Below are positions 1 to 11,299 of a stretch of DNA of 64,000 nt, in pieces. Origin of the DNA: Enoplolaimus lenunculus (Eukaryota; Nematoda; Enoplea; Enoplida; Thoracostomopsidae); contig JASANG010002173.1 of NCBI GenBank assembly GCA_030248215.1, forward strand, positions 62,001-126,000, given 5' to 3'. The stretch's first letter is position 1, and every line of letters begins with the position of its first letter. The notes beneath the pieces are model-generated. The model worked only from the letters and a program-made list of their open reading frames with translations. It had not been told where the DNA came from and ran no database searches. A program made the position numbers and the translations under genes.

Positions 1-2855
1 CAATATATCTTTCAAAAAATATAAAAAACACAGTAGCTATAAATATTTAGAAAAATCGCAAGGTACCAATATGTCTAACAAGCCAAACACCAGTTACCCA
101 TAGCTACAAACGTAAGGTACCCATATGGATAGTAACTAGCTAAACAGACTATTTATATTGGTTGTTTCTACCTCCTGCTATGGGTAGGCGACAACAGAGG
201 TACCAAGCGCACAACCGCTTGCGGATTCACGGATTCAGAGGGGAGACGGGGGGGGCGCGATGCGTCTCGTCGGAATGGTTCATACCTTACAATTTTCTCC
301 CTCAGAAATTATTTAATTTTTTTGTTGAAAATACAATTTTTACCCTCAGAAATTTTGCTGTGATAAAACTCGTCTGTATAGCTGCACAGTAAGAGTAGGC
401 GTGTTAAACAAAGAATGTCATTTACTGGTGCACCGGTATGCAAAGGCGGTGATAAGGGGGCCGATGGAGCGCACCCCATTGGTGCTAGCCGACGAAACTT
501 TTTTCTGCATAATTTGTAAGTTTCGGTCATTTTTCTAGAAAAATGTTGAAAAAATTTGCACTTCACGCATATTAACTAAGGACCTTTCTTGATGGCATTT
601 TCATCGCGTAATCAATTGATATTTCAACTTAACCCGTGAAAAACGTTAGCTTAAGATGGCTGAATTTTGAAAATTGTGGCATAAATTTGCCTTTGCGACC
701 CAAATTTTTTTTAAAAAGTTACACAAATAATATACACCATACCATGGGACCTTAAAAAAGTGAAAATTTTTAAATATCCAAATTTGGGCGTGGAATAAAC
801 AGGGGAGGTTATGAGAAGCTCAAATATATTAAAGTTTTCGAAATCCAGCCATCTTTGGCCGGCTATAGAAGCATAAAACCTCCCAAAAAATTTGGTACGC
901 GCCCCGCTTACGTTCTTCATATCACCGCCCCTGCCGCTGTGTCATTACCAATCAGTAGAAACTTGCCTAGTGAACGCAAGTTGATGTAAAAATTACAAGA
1001 TATTTAATTTGAGTAAAAGAGAAGGAAAAATCACAACACCGACATTACTGTTTTTTCGTAAGCCTAAACGCAAACCTAAGTGTACGTTAAGCCTAAACCT
1101 AAGCCTAAGTAAGCTTAAACTCTGTTACATTCGTGCGTTTGATTTTTAAGGTTACGGTGTTCAGCAATCTATTGGCTACGGAACACAGTATGGAATCAAA
1201 CGAAGAGTGAAACGGCAAATGAATCTACGTACGTCGCTTGCAAGCTTGTTTAACCATTAGCTCTAAATATGAAAAACGACCCTTTTTCAATTCAAATTGC
1301 GGAAAAAGCACAAATATTGTTTCAACTGGCAGTAATGGTAGAATAGTATTGCTTAGGTCTCTTAGGCACTTTTTTCAATAATGTGGATGGGGGAGGTGTT
1401 GTATCGGGTGATAGTTGAAGCGCTACACAGAGATAGAAATATCGTGATTTTTTTGGGGTCATTTTAAGAATCGGTGTCAATATTTCCAAGAAACTGCAAA
1501 GTTTTTATACTTGAAACATTTTCGCTAAAGTATCTGGGTATATTTTAGCTGCGATTAAATCGACTACAGTGAAATGATGGGTTAGTAAAAAAACTTTTTA
1601 CGAATAATCGAGAAACGTAAGGGTTTATAAGGTTGGTACCCCAGACTAAAGTCTTTGCCACCCACCCTTTGCGGGTACCTTTATATTGGAACAAAGTTGG
1701 TTACTGAGTCTAGTTATCCTACTCTGCTCATCGGTGTTCCGGATGGAAATATCCATCGCAGGCTCACAGTACTCCTACACTTATAGAGCAGCTGTTGCAT
1801 ACGGACCCAACAGTTCTCGAACAGAACAATTAGTTAAAAATTCGCAGACGGCTACTAAGTTCGCTAACACATCATAACACAAAATTCTCGTAACGAAAAG
1901 CATCTCGGCGCTAGGAGACTCATATTCTAGCGCATTCCTGCTCCTGAATAAAACTTGTGACACCGTGGCGGGCCAGTACCTCAACCGTCTGGTGGGCAGG
2001 AGAAATTTCCAAGTGCGGGAAGAAACAAATTTTTGGTAAAAAGGTGATGGACGAAAAATGAAAAACAAAACAAGGAACCCGCACCGTTCATTTTTTACGA
2101 CTGTAGAAACATTTGAATAGCGTAATCGAAAAACGCACAGGGTCCAAACGGAAAAATTCCTAAGAAACGAGGATGTGTACAAGAAATGAACATCTTGGGT
2201 CCGGCCAGTAACAACAAAAACTGACTCAGATTTGTTGCAACAAACTGAAGAAACCGCGGACGTGGAAACTCTGCTTAAAACATTTGGGTTGAGTATGTTG
2301 ATGCTTGTTGCCACATTCCCGGGTACCAGTAATGACTAATCGGAGGATAAAAACGGGCTGAATGCCTAAACTGTTGAATTAGCAGCGGTTTTTATACTCT
2401 GTCAGATAGCTAATGCGAATTTGCACAATTGGAAGCTTATTTACAGACAACTTTCTTGAAGGGGGGCAAAACTTTTCCACGTGTGGCCAAACCCCCTCTG
2501 GCCTCCAATGGCTACAGGCCCGTATACTTGTGATTTGCGTGCGACGCTGCACGATAACGAACAATGACGAATGGGGGTGTAACCTTGAATTTCGTACTGG
2601 GAGTGATTAAATGCGCGTACAAGAAAATGTTTTTGGCTCCAAGCAGTCAGAAGATTGCTCTAAAGTCTGCTAGAAGTGCTTGTTTTTATGCCCTTCAGAA
2701 ATTTAGGGATTCGATATTTTTCCTCGATCCCTCGACTTGTATATACCCCCATGTGGTAGGGAAATCCGACATTATTTCGAATTAATATCAAAAATTATAC
2801 CGTCAACCTAAACACAGTAAATAATCAATTTGCAAATTAATGTTATTTATTTCAG
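1..2855. other. Stretch with no recognised gene
   Basis: I recognise no gene here. The first exon (signal peptide) of the secreted gene that follows should lie somewhere in this stretch or beyond it, but I could not identify it. Positions 1060-1130 hold a degenerate run of CCTAAG/TTAGGC-type units. About 270-370 carries a repeat that recurs near 57.95-58.15 kb (ACCTTACAATTTTC-type units). On the minus strand 1781-2314 stays open for 177 codons without any domain I can name, while the plus strand there shows no convincing frame. Confidence 0.5.
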
Positions 2856-5834
2856 TATCCGGAGGAACTGGAAACTGTACAACTGTGGGCGGCACTTGCT
2901 TTTGTGAGTTCAAAAACAATGCAATCGTTGGTGGACCACAAACTTCTATATCGGTAACCGATGCGAATGCATGTTTGCTAGCATGTTCCGCTGCTCCAAA
3001 TTGTAAAACTGCCCAATTTTATGCTGTCACTACAGCTTCAACTAATTGCAATTTTTATGACATCACCACAACGGACGCAGGGTAAGCGACATGGACCCTT
3101 TAGCAAACCTGTGGGCAAAGGGGGATCAGACCCCTTGAACAATTTGTGAACTAGTTGAAAAGTTTTAGCTTCGCTTGTAAACTTGTTATTTCAACCTGAT
3201 CACTCATCTAAAATCAATACTTCGTAAACAGGTGAAGCTGGCTACGGTTCTCTGAAGTGACACTGATATTGGCGGATGCTCTGAGAACGCGTAGACTGCA
3301 GACGCCGTCTTGCTTTAGAAATCCACATAACAAACGAGTGGGTGTTGAAAAATAAATAACAGTCCGTAATCAAGGCATATTCTTGGTGCGGAAAAATAGG
3401 TAACATGTATTTGGGTTCGGCTTACGCTTACTACACTTTTTTCAACACTTAGGCTTTGAAGTATTGCTTAATCTACAGCTAGGATCGTTTGAGTCACATT
3501 GTTCAAGACTGACATAGACTACGTGCACTTTGCATGCTTGTTAACAAACATGTATATATTTGTTTGGTTCGCGCAGCCATTGCATATCGCTGCTGTGCCT
3601 TTTTAAAGGCGTGAGAAATAACAAGACAGATCATCGGAATAAAAGAAAACGGAAGGTAAAATAAAAAGTCGTGGTCCCTATGTTGAGTCTCAAAGAGGTA
3701 ATAAAGAGCCGGAGTTCCTATGTTGAGTCGGAGTTCCTATGTTGAGTCTGAGTCAATAGGAGGCTATATCACTGAAGTAACCTCCGTAAATGGATAAAGC
3801 GATTAGATTACAAAAGCGTATAACTACAGTAATCAGATTGCGTGAATGCTTTATAGGGCAACCTCTTATTATTTTAGGAGCAATAAGCCGATTATTTAGA
3901 ACATTTATTCTTAAAAACAATATCTTTCAGAGGAAACTTTGAAGCAACCGGTGGTGTTACTGGTTATACAGAGTCGCCACAAAACAGATGCGGTAAGTAG
4001 CGTTGTTTTGTGTTTAAAAATAGCGCAGGTTTTGAATTTAAATGCCGAAAGCGTTCACGAAACTTAAATTCTGTTGGAAAATTTTTTCCAACGAAAAATA
4101 AAGTTTCTTCCATATCATCGGGGGTGACGCATAGCGAACATTTGCTGTTTTGGTACTCCCTAGTTTGCTGGTTTATTATTTATTAATAGGAATAGACCAT
4201 GTTTTTTAAAAATATATATTAAAAACGGCATGATAAAAAGTGGCATGATTTCATTGGCTCCTGCTCCAGCCAATGTTACGCTAAAAGCCGTCCGGTTGTC
4301 CCGGGACAACAATGTACCAGGAGTAGATACAACAAATATAATTGGGACAGTGGGGACAGTTGGGACAGCGGGTACAGTTGAAACAGTGTGGACAGCAGGC
4401 AGTTATGACATATTTAGGCGCTGTTTTGCTTTTCCCAGCACAAAAAACTTCCCCATATAGAAAAATTTTCTTTAATTGGCTTCTCAGTGGGATCCCCGTA
4501 AGTTCAGAGGACTCTGAGCAGGATGGGGGGTTGTTGCCTTCAAGTCCGCACACTAAGCAATTCATTATTGAAACACTTATAATTTCTAACGAAGTACTAC
4601 TTTCAGCCTGTTTTTTGACGTTCTAACATAAAAACCGCTTAATGCGAAGGCTTACAGGGCTGTCTGGAAGGGCATACAAGGATTTCAGATGCATTACAGC
4701 GAGATTGACACTGATTCCTTCTCGCCTTTTTCTACCTACGGGCATGAACATAGTCGAATGAGTCAGATGAGTTGAAGACTGTTTACCCCGTCAAAAATTT
4801 GAGCGTTTCAATTTTTTGAGCAGTGGCGAGAAAAGTTTGATCATTGGTAAAAATTTTAACAGTTTTTGAAAAAGCCAATATTTCAATTTAAAACGTATGC
4901 CCTATTCACACGTGCAAGTATTTGTAGCGAGAACTCGCAGCGACAACTTGCACGAATTATTTGCCGCTGTAAGTATTTGAAAAGGAACATTCCGATTGAC
5001 CTATGAACATGCAAGTGTTATAAATTCAAGCAACTTGTAAATGCGTTCACAGGTGCGAATTAAATTAAATGACATGAATTTCAGTGAATAATTTGCCGCT
5101 GCACGAACTGCAAACCAAGATTGGTGACAGAACTTACGCATGCAAGTTGCATGTGCAAGTTTTTGGTACTCAAAACTTGTCCGAGTTACATAGAAATGAT
5201 AGTTTTCGAAACTTTCTCAACCCATAATGGATTCGCAACCAATTAAATACTTCTGCATGTTATAATAAATTGTTAACATAGACATATATTTATAGTCAAA
5301 GCTGTGTCTCTGGTGCGATAATTTTCAAACAAGAAACAATTTAAAATTGAATTTAAAGCTTAATTTAAAAACAATAATTGAAAAATTAAAATTTTGCAAA
5401 CTTCATTTTGCATACACAAATGACTTTGTTGATCCTCAGCGGTGGATACAGATCTTGCTGACAAGAGTTGGTGTGGCGGTCTGGCAATAGGTATGACTAT
5501 GAGTATGCTATATACGTATATGCTAATTTTCTGAGGGGCAAATTTCTTAGGAGCGATCTACCATTTTATCACACAAAATTTTCTGACAAAGGGCGTACGC
5601 CAACCCCACGAAATTGTTCACCGTGTTCCTTTGAATCCGTCAGTGCTGAACACCAAGTGTTAAGCGACGTCTGTAGCATGCTTGAAATATATATTTTCAG
5701 ACTGTCCAGATATTGATCAAAACACTGAGTGCCCTTGGTGGGCAGCTGCCGGTCACTGCACCACAAATCCGGATTATATGTTGGTCAATTGCCGTACTGC
5801 GTGTCGCGTTAGAGGTCTCCGAGTCGACAGTTAA
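2856..5834 (+). CDS. Secreted PAN/apple-like plus ShKT domain protein (5' end missing)
   Basis: Four exons join in phase: 2856-3081, 3931-3992, 5440-5490 and 5701-5834. Every intron has a GT..AG boundary and matching phase. The first exon encodes a Cys-rich module with CFCEF, ACLLACSAAPNC and a later CNFYD, the spacing expected of a PAN/apple-type extracellular module. The last exon encodes an ShKT module starting CPDIDQNTECPWW and continuing HCTTNPDYMLVNC and TACR. ShKT domains are small extracellular disulphide folds, common in nematode secreted proteins and metalloprotease tails, so an extracellular role is likely. The module shows five of the usual six cysteines, because the frame runs on from TACR for eight residues to a stop. 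An AATAAA at 5860-5865 supports that end. The first visible codon is split (phase 1), so a signal-peptide exon is missing. Gene identity beyond the domains is not recognised. Confidence 0.72.
3661..3760. repeat. Short tandem repeat in intron
   Basis: Units of about 20 bp containing TTCCTATGTTGAGTC occur three times in diverged form in the first visible intron of the PAN/ShKT gene. Confidence 0.5.
4343..4405. repeat. GGGACAGT-type minisatellite
   Basis: About seven degenerate 8-10 bp units of the form TGGGACAGT follow one another inside the intron at 3993-5439. Confidence 0.5.
4898..5170 (+). mobile_element. Fragment of CTATTCACACG inverted-repeat element
   Basis: The left end (GCCCTATTCACACGTGCAAG, then GCGAGAACTCGCAGC) matches both ends of the better-preserved copy at about 16.76-17.03 kb. 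The right end has decayed to repeated GCAAGTT/TGCAAGT units. It lies in an intron of the PAN/ShKT gene. Confidence 0.55.
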
Positions 5835-5859
5835 TGATTATTGTGATTGGTTAGAGACT

Positions 5860-5865
5860 AATAAA
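5860..5865 (+). promoter_or_regulatory. Polyadenylation signal AATAAA
   Basis: A canonical AATAAA begins 26 bases after the TAA stop of the PAN/ShKT gene, supporting that stop as the true end. Confidence 0.5.
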
Positions 5866-6338
5866 CTTATTAAGTTGGTTATGTCACGTTATGTTTGTGT
5901 TGTTTTTACTACTGTGTGACGGGCTTGCTCCGACCCACGTAAAACACTTCACCTCGGTAGTTTCCTTCCCCACTCAGATAAACAATCGACACTTTTATAG
6001 TGTCCCACACAGGACAGAAATGTTGGAGGGACAGTTTTCACTAACAACTAAACTTTTTGAATCAATTTTTGATGTATTTTTTCTTATGGGGACTGCTGCC
6101 TGCTTGAAACATTCTACCGCCCGCCAAGGCAATACAATTATTTTTAACATATATTAATTTTTTAATTTTCCAAAAATGGTATAAATTTTTTTCTAAAGCT
6201 AATTTACGAAGAATTTTCGTCAAAATATTGAAAACCATAGGAGCTAAATCTTGAACTACAATAAGTATAATAATAATAATTACAATAATATTATTATTAT
6301 TAATAATAATAATAATAACAATAATATTAATATTATTT

Positions 6339-6404
<66 letters not shown>

Positions 6405-7014
6405 TAGTAGTAGTAATCCAGCATTGTTACAAAATTGTTATGGATCGGTTTGTTTGTTATTTTATGTTTTTTGCGTTGTTGTGTATTGTTCAAAGCTTCT
6501 GTTACAGCCAGGTAATACTGTATTATCTATTTGTATTGTTATTCCGAATTCTATTTGTATATTTGTTCCATATTCTATTTGTATATTTGTTCCGTATTGC
6601 GCGGTTTCGCAACTAATCAGAATTTTATTTGCAAGTTTTACCATTTTTAAATTTATCAAAGTACCTGCAAGTTTTACAGTATAAAAATCTCGGTTTTAAA
6701 CAAAACATTCAAACATTAATATTTCGATATCACAATTGACAAATCTTCAATCGACAACTCGTCACCCGACAACTTGTAATCCGAAATTATATCGACTCGG
6801 CAATTTGCCGCCCACCATCATGCTGAGAGTCAGGCTAGGCTTAATAGGATTACGCTTAGAATAATGCTTAGATTTATTCAATGCTTAGATTTATTCAAAA
6901 GCGTTAGGACATTGTTGCGCGAAAAGTTGTTGAGCGACGAATTGTCGTAGATTCTAATATGTGAACGGCTGTCGGCTTTTGTACACTTTTCCCTCAAATA
7001 TGGGTTAAGCTATA
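5866..7014. other. Intergenic, repeats only
   Basis: No gene is seen. Besides the microsatellite there is a tandem pair of TTCTATTTGTATATTTGTTC units at about 6550-6600 and a decayed TTAGGC-type run at 6830-6900. Confidence 0.5.
6268..6404. repeat. (TAA)n/(ATT)n microsatellite
   Basis: The tract is almost pure AAT trinucleotide repeat, with a short ATT-oriented stretch inside it that makes it partly self-complementary. Confidence 0.9.
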
Positions 7015-7231
7015 CACTGTAAAAATGGGGAGTCAAATTGACTCGCTCGGAAATATGCTTTTCCTGACTACACAAACTGAGTCAAAATTCGACTCCGTCA
7101 GAGTCAAATTCAATTCATTGAATCGCTCAGTGAGTCGAATTTGACTCTGGCGGAGTCAAATTACTCAGTTTGTGTAGTCGGGAAAAGTCTGTTTCCGAGA
7201 GAGTCAATTTGACACCCCATTTTTTACAGTG
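7015..7231. mobile_element. Palindromic GAGTC element (TA-flanked MITE)
   Basis: The element starts CACTGTAAAAATGG and ends CCATTTTTTACAGTG, with TA on each side, as expected for Tc1/mariner-type insertion. The interior is almost a perfect foldback of GAGTCAAATT and AATTTGACTC units, with ACACAAACTGAGTC on the left and GACTC..CAGTTTGTGTAG on the right. Related copies lie near 15.9, 45.4, 47.8, 51.5 and 59.2 kb. Confidence 0.8.
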
Positions 7232-7443
7232 TAGGTTTGCGAAAACGTTTAGGCAAAAAGATAGGTTTACATATGGGAAGACTTTTTTATTAAAATTATG
7301 CATTGGCGTATAGTAAAATGTACCTGAAACTGGTATTGCTTGACGTATACTTCACAATACGTTTCGTACTAATAAACTTCAAAGTGAGTGAAAAGTATTG
7401 ATGTGTGTAAAGTTTGGGATTCGATTCCAAGGATTGGAAATTA

Positions 7444-7676
7444 ACCCTTTATCAAATGAATATTTTATGTTTCATCAGAGACTTACTCTTATGATAGGAT
7501 TCCAACTACAGCGACTGGGGTGGAAGCGGTAGCTCGAGGGGTCTGTCACGTCTTGTAGTGATTTAGCAGAATGTATACGTGTCGCAATTGTTAAACACTG
7601 TGCGCTATATATTAATTTATGTATATACACTGCGCTGAGTTGCCCATAGTCAAACTCTACGTAAGAAAGGGTTAAA
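7444..7676 (-). mobile_element. TTAA-flanked element with tRNA-like core
   Basis: Left end TTAACCCTTTATC and right end AGAAAGGGTTAA are inverted repeats bounded by TTAA. The interior, read on the minus strand, has a decayed tRNA-like region, and the copy at 53.3 kb is closely related. The flank CAATTGTTAAACACTGTGCG and the TATATACACTGCGCTGAG segment are shared with that copy. Confidence 0.6.
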
Positions 7677-8371
7677 AATAAAATATTAAAATGACACTCA
7701 GTGAATGATTTAAAACGAAGTTGATTTTAACCTGAATTTTAAACACTGTGATTATTTTACGTTTGTACAAGATTAAAGATATTACATCGTTTGCGACGGT
7801 GAATATATTCGCTGTAAGAAGCGACGGAAACATTAATGAACACACCTGCCCAGCTTGAAAAGTATCATTGAAACACGTTTAGTGTTTACAATATATGTTT
7901 CAAGCATCGAGAATGCACGCTTTTGAAAGTTTTGCAGAATGTTCTCTGCAGGAAAGCAGAGCTGAAATGAGGTAACTTACGTATAGAATATCCTAATTAG
8001 CCGCTTCGACACCATACACAAATTGGACAGCTAAACGTCTCATTTAAGTTGTTATTAAAAGTTTGATTTTTGTAATTTTTCGAAAAAATTGTATTACAAA
8101 TATGTAATTACCATAGCTAGTCGATATTATTGTGTGATGCAAATGACACCGTGCAATAGATTACGTTTCCCTGCGATGTTTGTTGTACTGAAATTTCTAA
8201 CTAAGACAGTAATATTTTGTAATAACCTCCCATGCATTATAGCTTATAACAGGCTGCTTTTTGGTGGATTGCAATGGAGCAAATGTACGCTTTAGACTTA
8301 TATTTTGTTTAGGCTTAGGCGTAAGGAGTAGTCTTAGCATAAAACCTAACCGTATCCCATGTAAAAGAAAG

Positions 8372-9302
8372 AAACTAGGTAAAAGTGCCCCTAGAATGGA
8401 CAGATTGTAATATGTTTCGCTTGAAGCATGTGAGAGTTTAAACAAGGGTTAGTTAGACCATAGATCAGTAGGTAATGCTTATAATATTAGCTCCATAACT
8501 TCTATGAAAATCGTTGCCATTTATATCTTTGACGGCTGTCTTTCAGTGTTAACACGCTTGCGGTCAGTGAAACAAGGAACATATGGGCCCAACAAACTTT
8601 CATCTGTTAAGCTATACATCGACACTATGGGTTTTCAAGGCGTTCTAAAGTACAACTCTCAACATGCCTTTCGTATAACAGTCAGTTGCTTTTTAAAGTT
8701 ACCTCAATTGAGCACCTGCAGAACATGTTCTTTGAAATATTTAGCAACGTTTGAATGGTATTTTCGTGATGAATAGCTTAAATATGTCACGGCACAGAAC
8801 ACAATTTGGAAAAGTTTCTCGACTTCACATCATCAAATTGTCATGGTAAAGATAGGTAAAATAGTCGAACACGTATGCGTGACATCTTTATTCGATAATC
8901 AATAGACACAATTTGTAATCTTGCAATACTGAAACATTTACTAATCAAGTTTTAGAAACATAAATATTTTAAAACTCAAAAAATATCCTCTTCCAATGAA
9001 GAATGCTAGATTAGATCACTTATAAACTGAACATTGTAAAACCCAACAAACGCTAAAATTAAGCTGATAGGTGAAGTCCGCTGGGCCCATATGTTTCTTG
9101 TTTCACTGACCGCAACCGTGTTAACACTTAAAGACAGCCGTCAAAGATATAGATGACAACTATTTTCATAGAAGTTATGGAGCTAATATTATAAGCATTA
9201 CCTACTGATCTATGGTCTAACTAACCCTTGTTTAGATTCTTTTACATGGTTCAAGCGAAACATATCACAATCTGTTCCTTCTAGAGGCACTTTTACCTAG
9301 TT
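8372..9302. mobile_element. Long foldback element (inverted arms about 220 bp)
   Basis: Arms 8372-8597 and 9083-9302 are reverse complements with a few differences (for example GTTCCTTGTTTCACTGACCG-type sequence on the right, its complement on the left). They flank a spacer of about 485 bp with no recognisable coding capacity. This is a foldback or inverted-repeat transposon-like structure. Its family is not recognised. Confidence 0.7.
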
Positions 9303-9357
9303 AAAATTTGAGGATAGATGTAAACTCTCAGGGATGGGTCAATAGTTATAAAACAGG

Positions 9358-9512
9358 GCTGTTACAATAGAATACGCATATTCCTAAGACTAAGCATAAA
9401 AAAGACCTTACCTAGGGCTAAACCTTAGCCTATAGGCAAAAATTAGTCAAAAGCTTAAGCTTACTCTTGCAGTCCCGCATGAAAACGTTCCGCACTTGAT
9501 ATTTACATGAGC
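9358..9512 (-). mobile_element. TTAGGC-array MITE, subfamily A (decayed)
   Basis: CCTAAG-type units are followed by AGTCCCGCATGAAAACGTTC and end in ATTTACATGAGCC, the mirror image of the A-type left end. The left terminus is damaged. Confidence 0.65.
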
Positions 9513-9854
9513 CCAAAGGTGGTACACCATAAGCACGGGCGGCGGTGTTCCAAAATTATTGACAAATTCAGCAGAAATGTTCTGGCAAATTTTTAGCATC
9601 AAACTGATTTCAACTAAAATACAATAATTTTATGATTAAATATTTACTAGTCAACGCAACGTGGTTGAATGTTTGCAACCTGAACATTTTTCTGCCGAAA
9701 CATTTTGCTCCTGCCTGAAAACAGCGCAATTGCCATTGTGACGATTGGTTTGACTTCACATAACTTTAGTTACTACATAATGTTTTGTTGTCTTTCAAAC
9801 TGAATACGGGATGTGGGATGTATACTGTTTGTACGGCCCCTGTTCGAAGATTTG

Positions 9855-9950
9855 CCCATTGTTTAAGACCACTCCGGGAATCGCACCTCAGCGCTTTTGC
9901 ACTCGACTCAAGAATGCTACCACTATACCGTGTGGACATTGCAGCAACTT
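9855..9950 (-). repeat. tRNA-derived sequence
   Basis: On the minus strand a box-A-like TATAGTGGTAGCAT is followed about 35 bases later by a box-B-like GGTGCGATTCC. This resembles a tRNA head, but I could not close an acceptor stem, so a SINE or tRNA pseudogene is likelier than a gene. Confidence 0.4.
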
Positions 9951-10504
9951 CATGTACCGAAATATGTGCACATGTATAGCAATGTTTGCTTTATATACAC
10001 TTACCGTGTACATATATCGACACGTGTTCTAATTTGTATACAAAAACAGCTCTAACACTGCCCACAATACGTTTGTGGTTAATTCCAGCTTTAATATATA
10101 GATAATTAGATAAAAAATAGCAAATTTTTATTCATGAGTTCAGCAAGGGCGTACAAAACAATAGGATATGCAGGATATAGTCCGCTACCGCGATTTTTGA
10201 ACACGTGAAAAAAGACACTTTTAGCAGGTTTTCGCACCACAATAATAAATTTTAGCGGTAAAAGAATTTTCTTGCTCGCTACTCTCGCTCGGCGAAAAAT
10301 CAATTCATAGAATTTATTCCGGTTCGAAATGAAATCTTGGCTACAGCGCTGAGTCAGTCACGCCGCTTGCTCATCGGTTCCGGTTAATTTATTGTACAAT
10401 GGTTTGTCAATCGATCCATAAACCGATGTATATTTGTTTTAATCTGTTGTTTAAAGCTATAACACAGCATGGACGTGCATTCTCATATGTGTGTAGCAAC
10501 GATT

Positions 10505-10654
10505 ACCAGTAAGCGTGAGCGTAAGGATGAGCCATTTCCTAAGCCTAAACATAAGCTTAAGCCTAAGCCTAAGCAAAAAAGTTAGTCTGAAGCTTAAGCT
10601 GACTCTATTAGATCCACGCAGATAAAGGTTCCGACCCTGTTCTATACATGGGCC
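10505..10654 (-). mobile_element. TTAGGC-array MITE, subfamily A (decayed)
   Basis: Several CCTAAGCCTAAG units are followed by a segment ending TTCTATACATGGGCC, which is the A-type terminus. The other end is not clear. Confidence 0.65.
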
Positions 10655-10878
10655 AATTTCTTCATAGTTCTTGAATTAAAAAATTTTATTTGAAATGATT
10701 TTGATAAGCAACCATGACTCTTTTACGTGTAACTTTGCATAACATCCCGTTTTCGCAAATGATAGCAATGGAATGGGCGAACGCTGATACTGAAACCGAA
10801 AGACATGATTCGCTATGCTTTTCCATGCCGCGTAGTGCGTAATTATTTTTGAACAGCGGGCGCACTTTGTGTATTACT

Positions 10879-11299
10879 GTAGTGATCCGAATAAGAGGGG
10901 GACGACTGGTATTTGTTTGGCCTCTCCATAGGGTGCTTCACTGTTATTCGGTTACGGACTGTTAATCATTTTTAAACTGCCATCCGCCGCCCATCGTTGC
11001 TAATGTATATCCGGTATTGCAACTATCCGTTGAAATTGACGTTTATTTGTCTGCTATCAAAAGCCTGACGATAATGCAAGGTTATACTTTGGGATGTACT
11101 TTCAAAATTTTTATAAAATTTCGAACTCAACTTTATTTGGTCCTGAAGTCATTTACGCATTAAAATTAGGTATAATTGACGTTTATGGAATCTCATTAGG
11201 GTTTAGGTACTCTTTCCGCTTGCGGACCCTTATTAGTGATACGGACTCCAATTGATAGGGACTCAAAATGGGAACCCCGTCTTATATTCGGGTCACTAC
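10879..11299. mobile_element. GTAGTGAYCCGAATAAGAGG inverted-repeat element
   Basis: It begins GTAGTGATCCGAATAAGAGG and ends CCCGTCTTATATTCGGGTCACTAC, which are inverted repeats. Shared interior landmarks are CTGTTATTCGGTTACGGACT and GGGACTCAAAATGGG. Relatives lie near 14.4, 57.3 and 58.2 kb. Confidence 0.7.

Noticed and set aside
1781-2314. A minus-strand gene of 177 codons
   Set aside because: No recognisable domain, no splice partner and no polyadenylation signal were found. It is noted only as a long open stretch.
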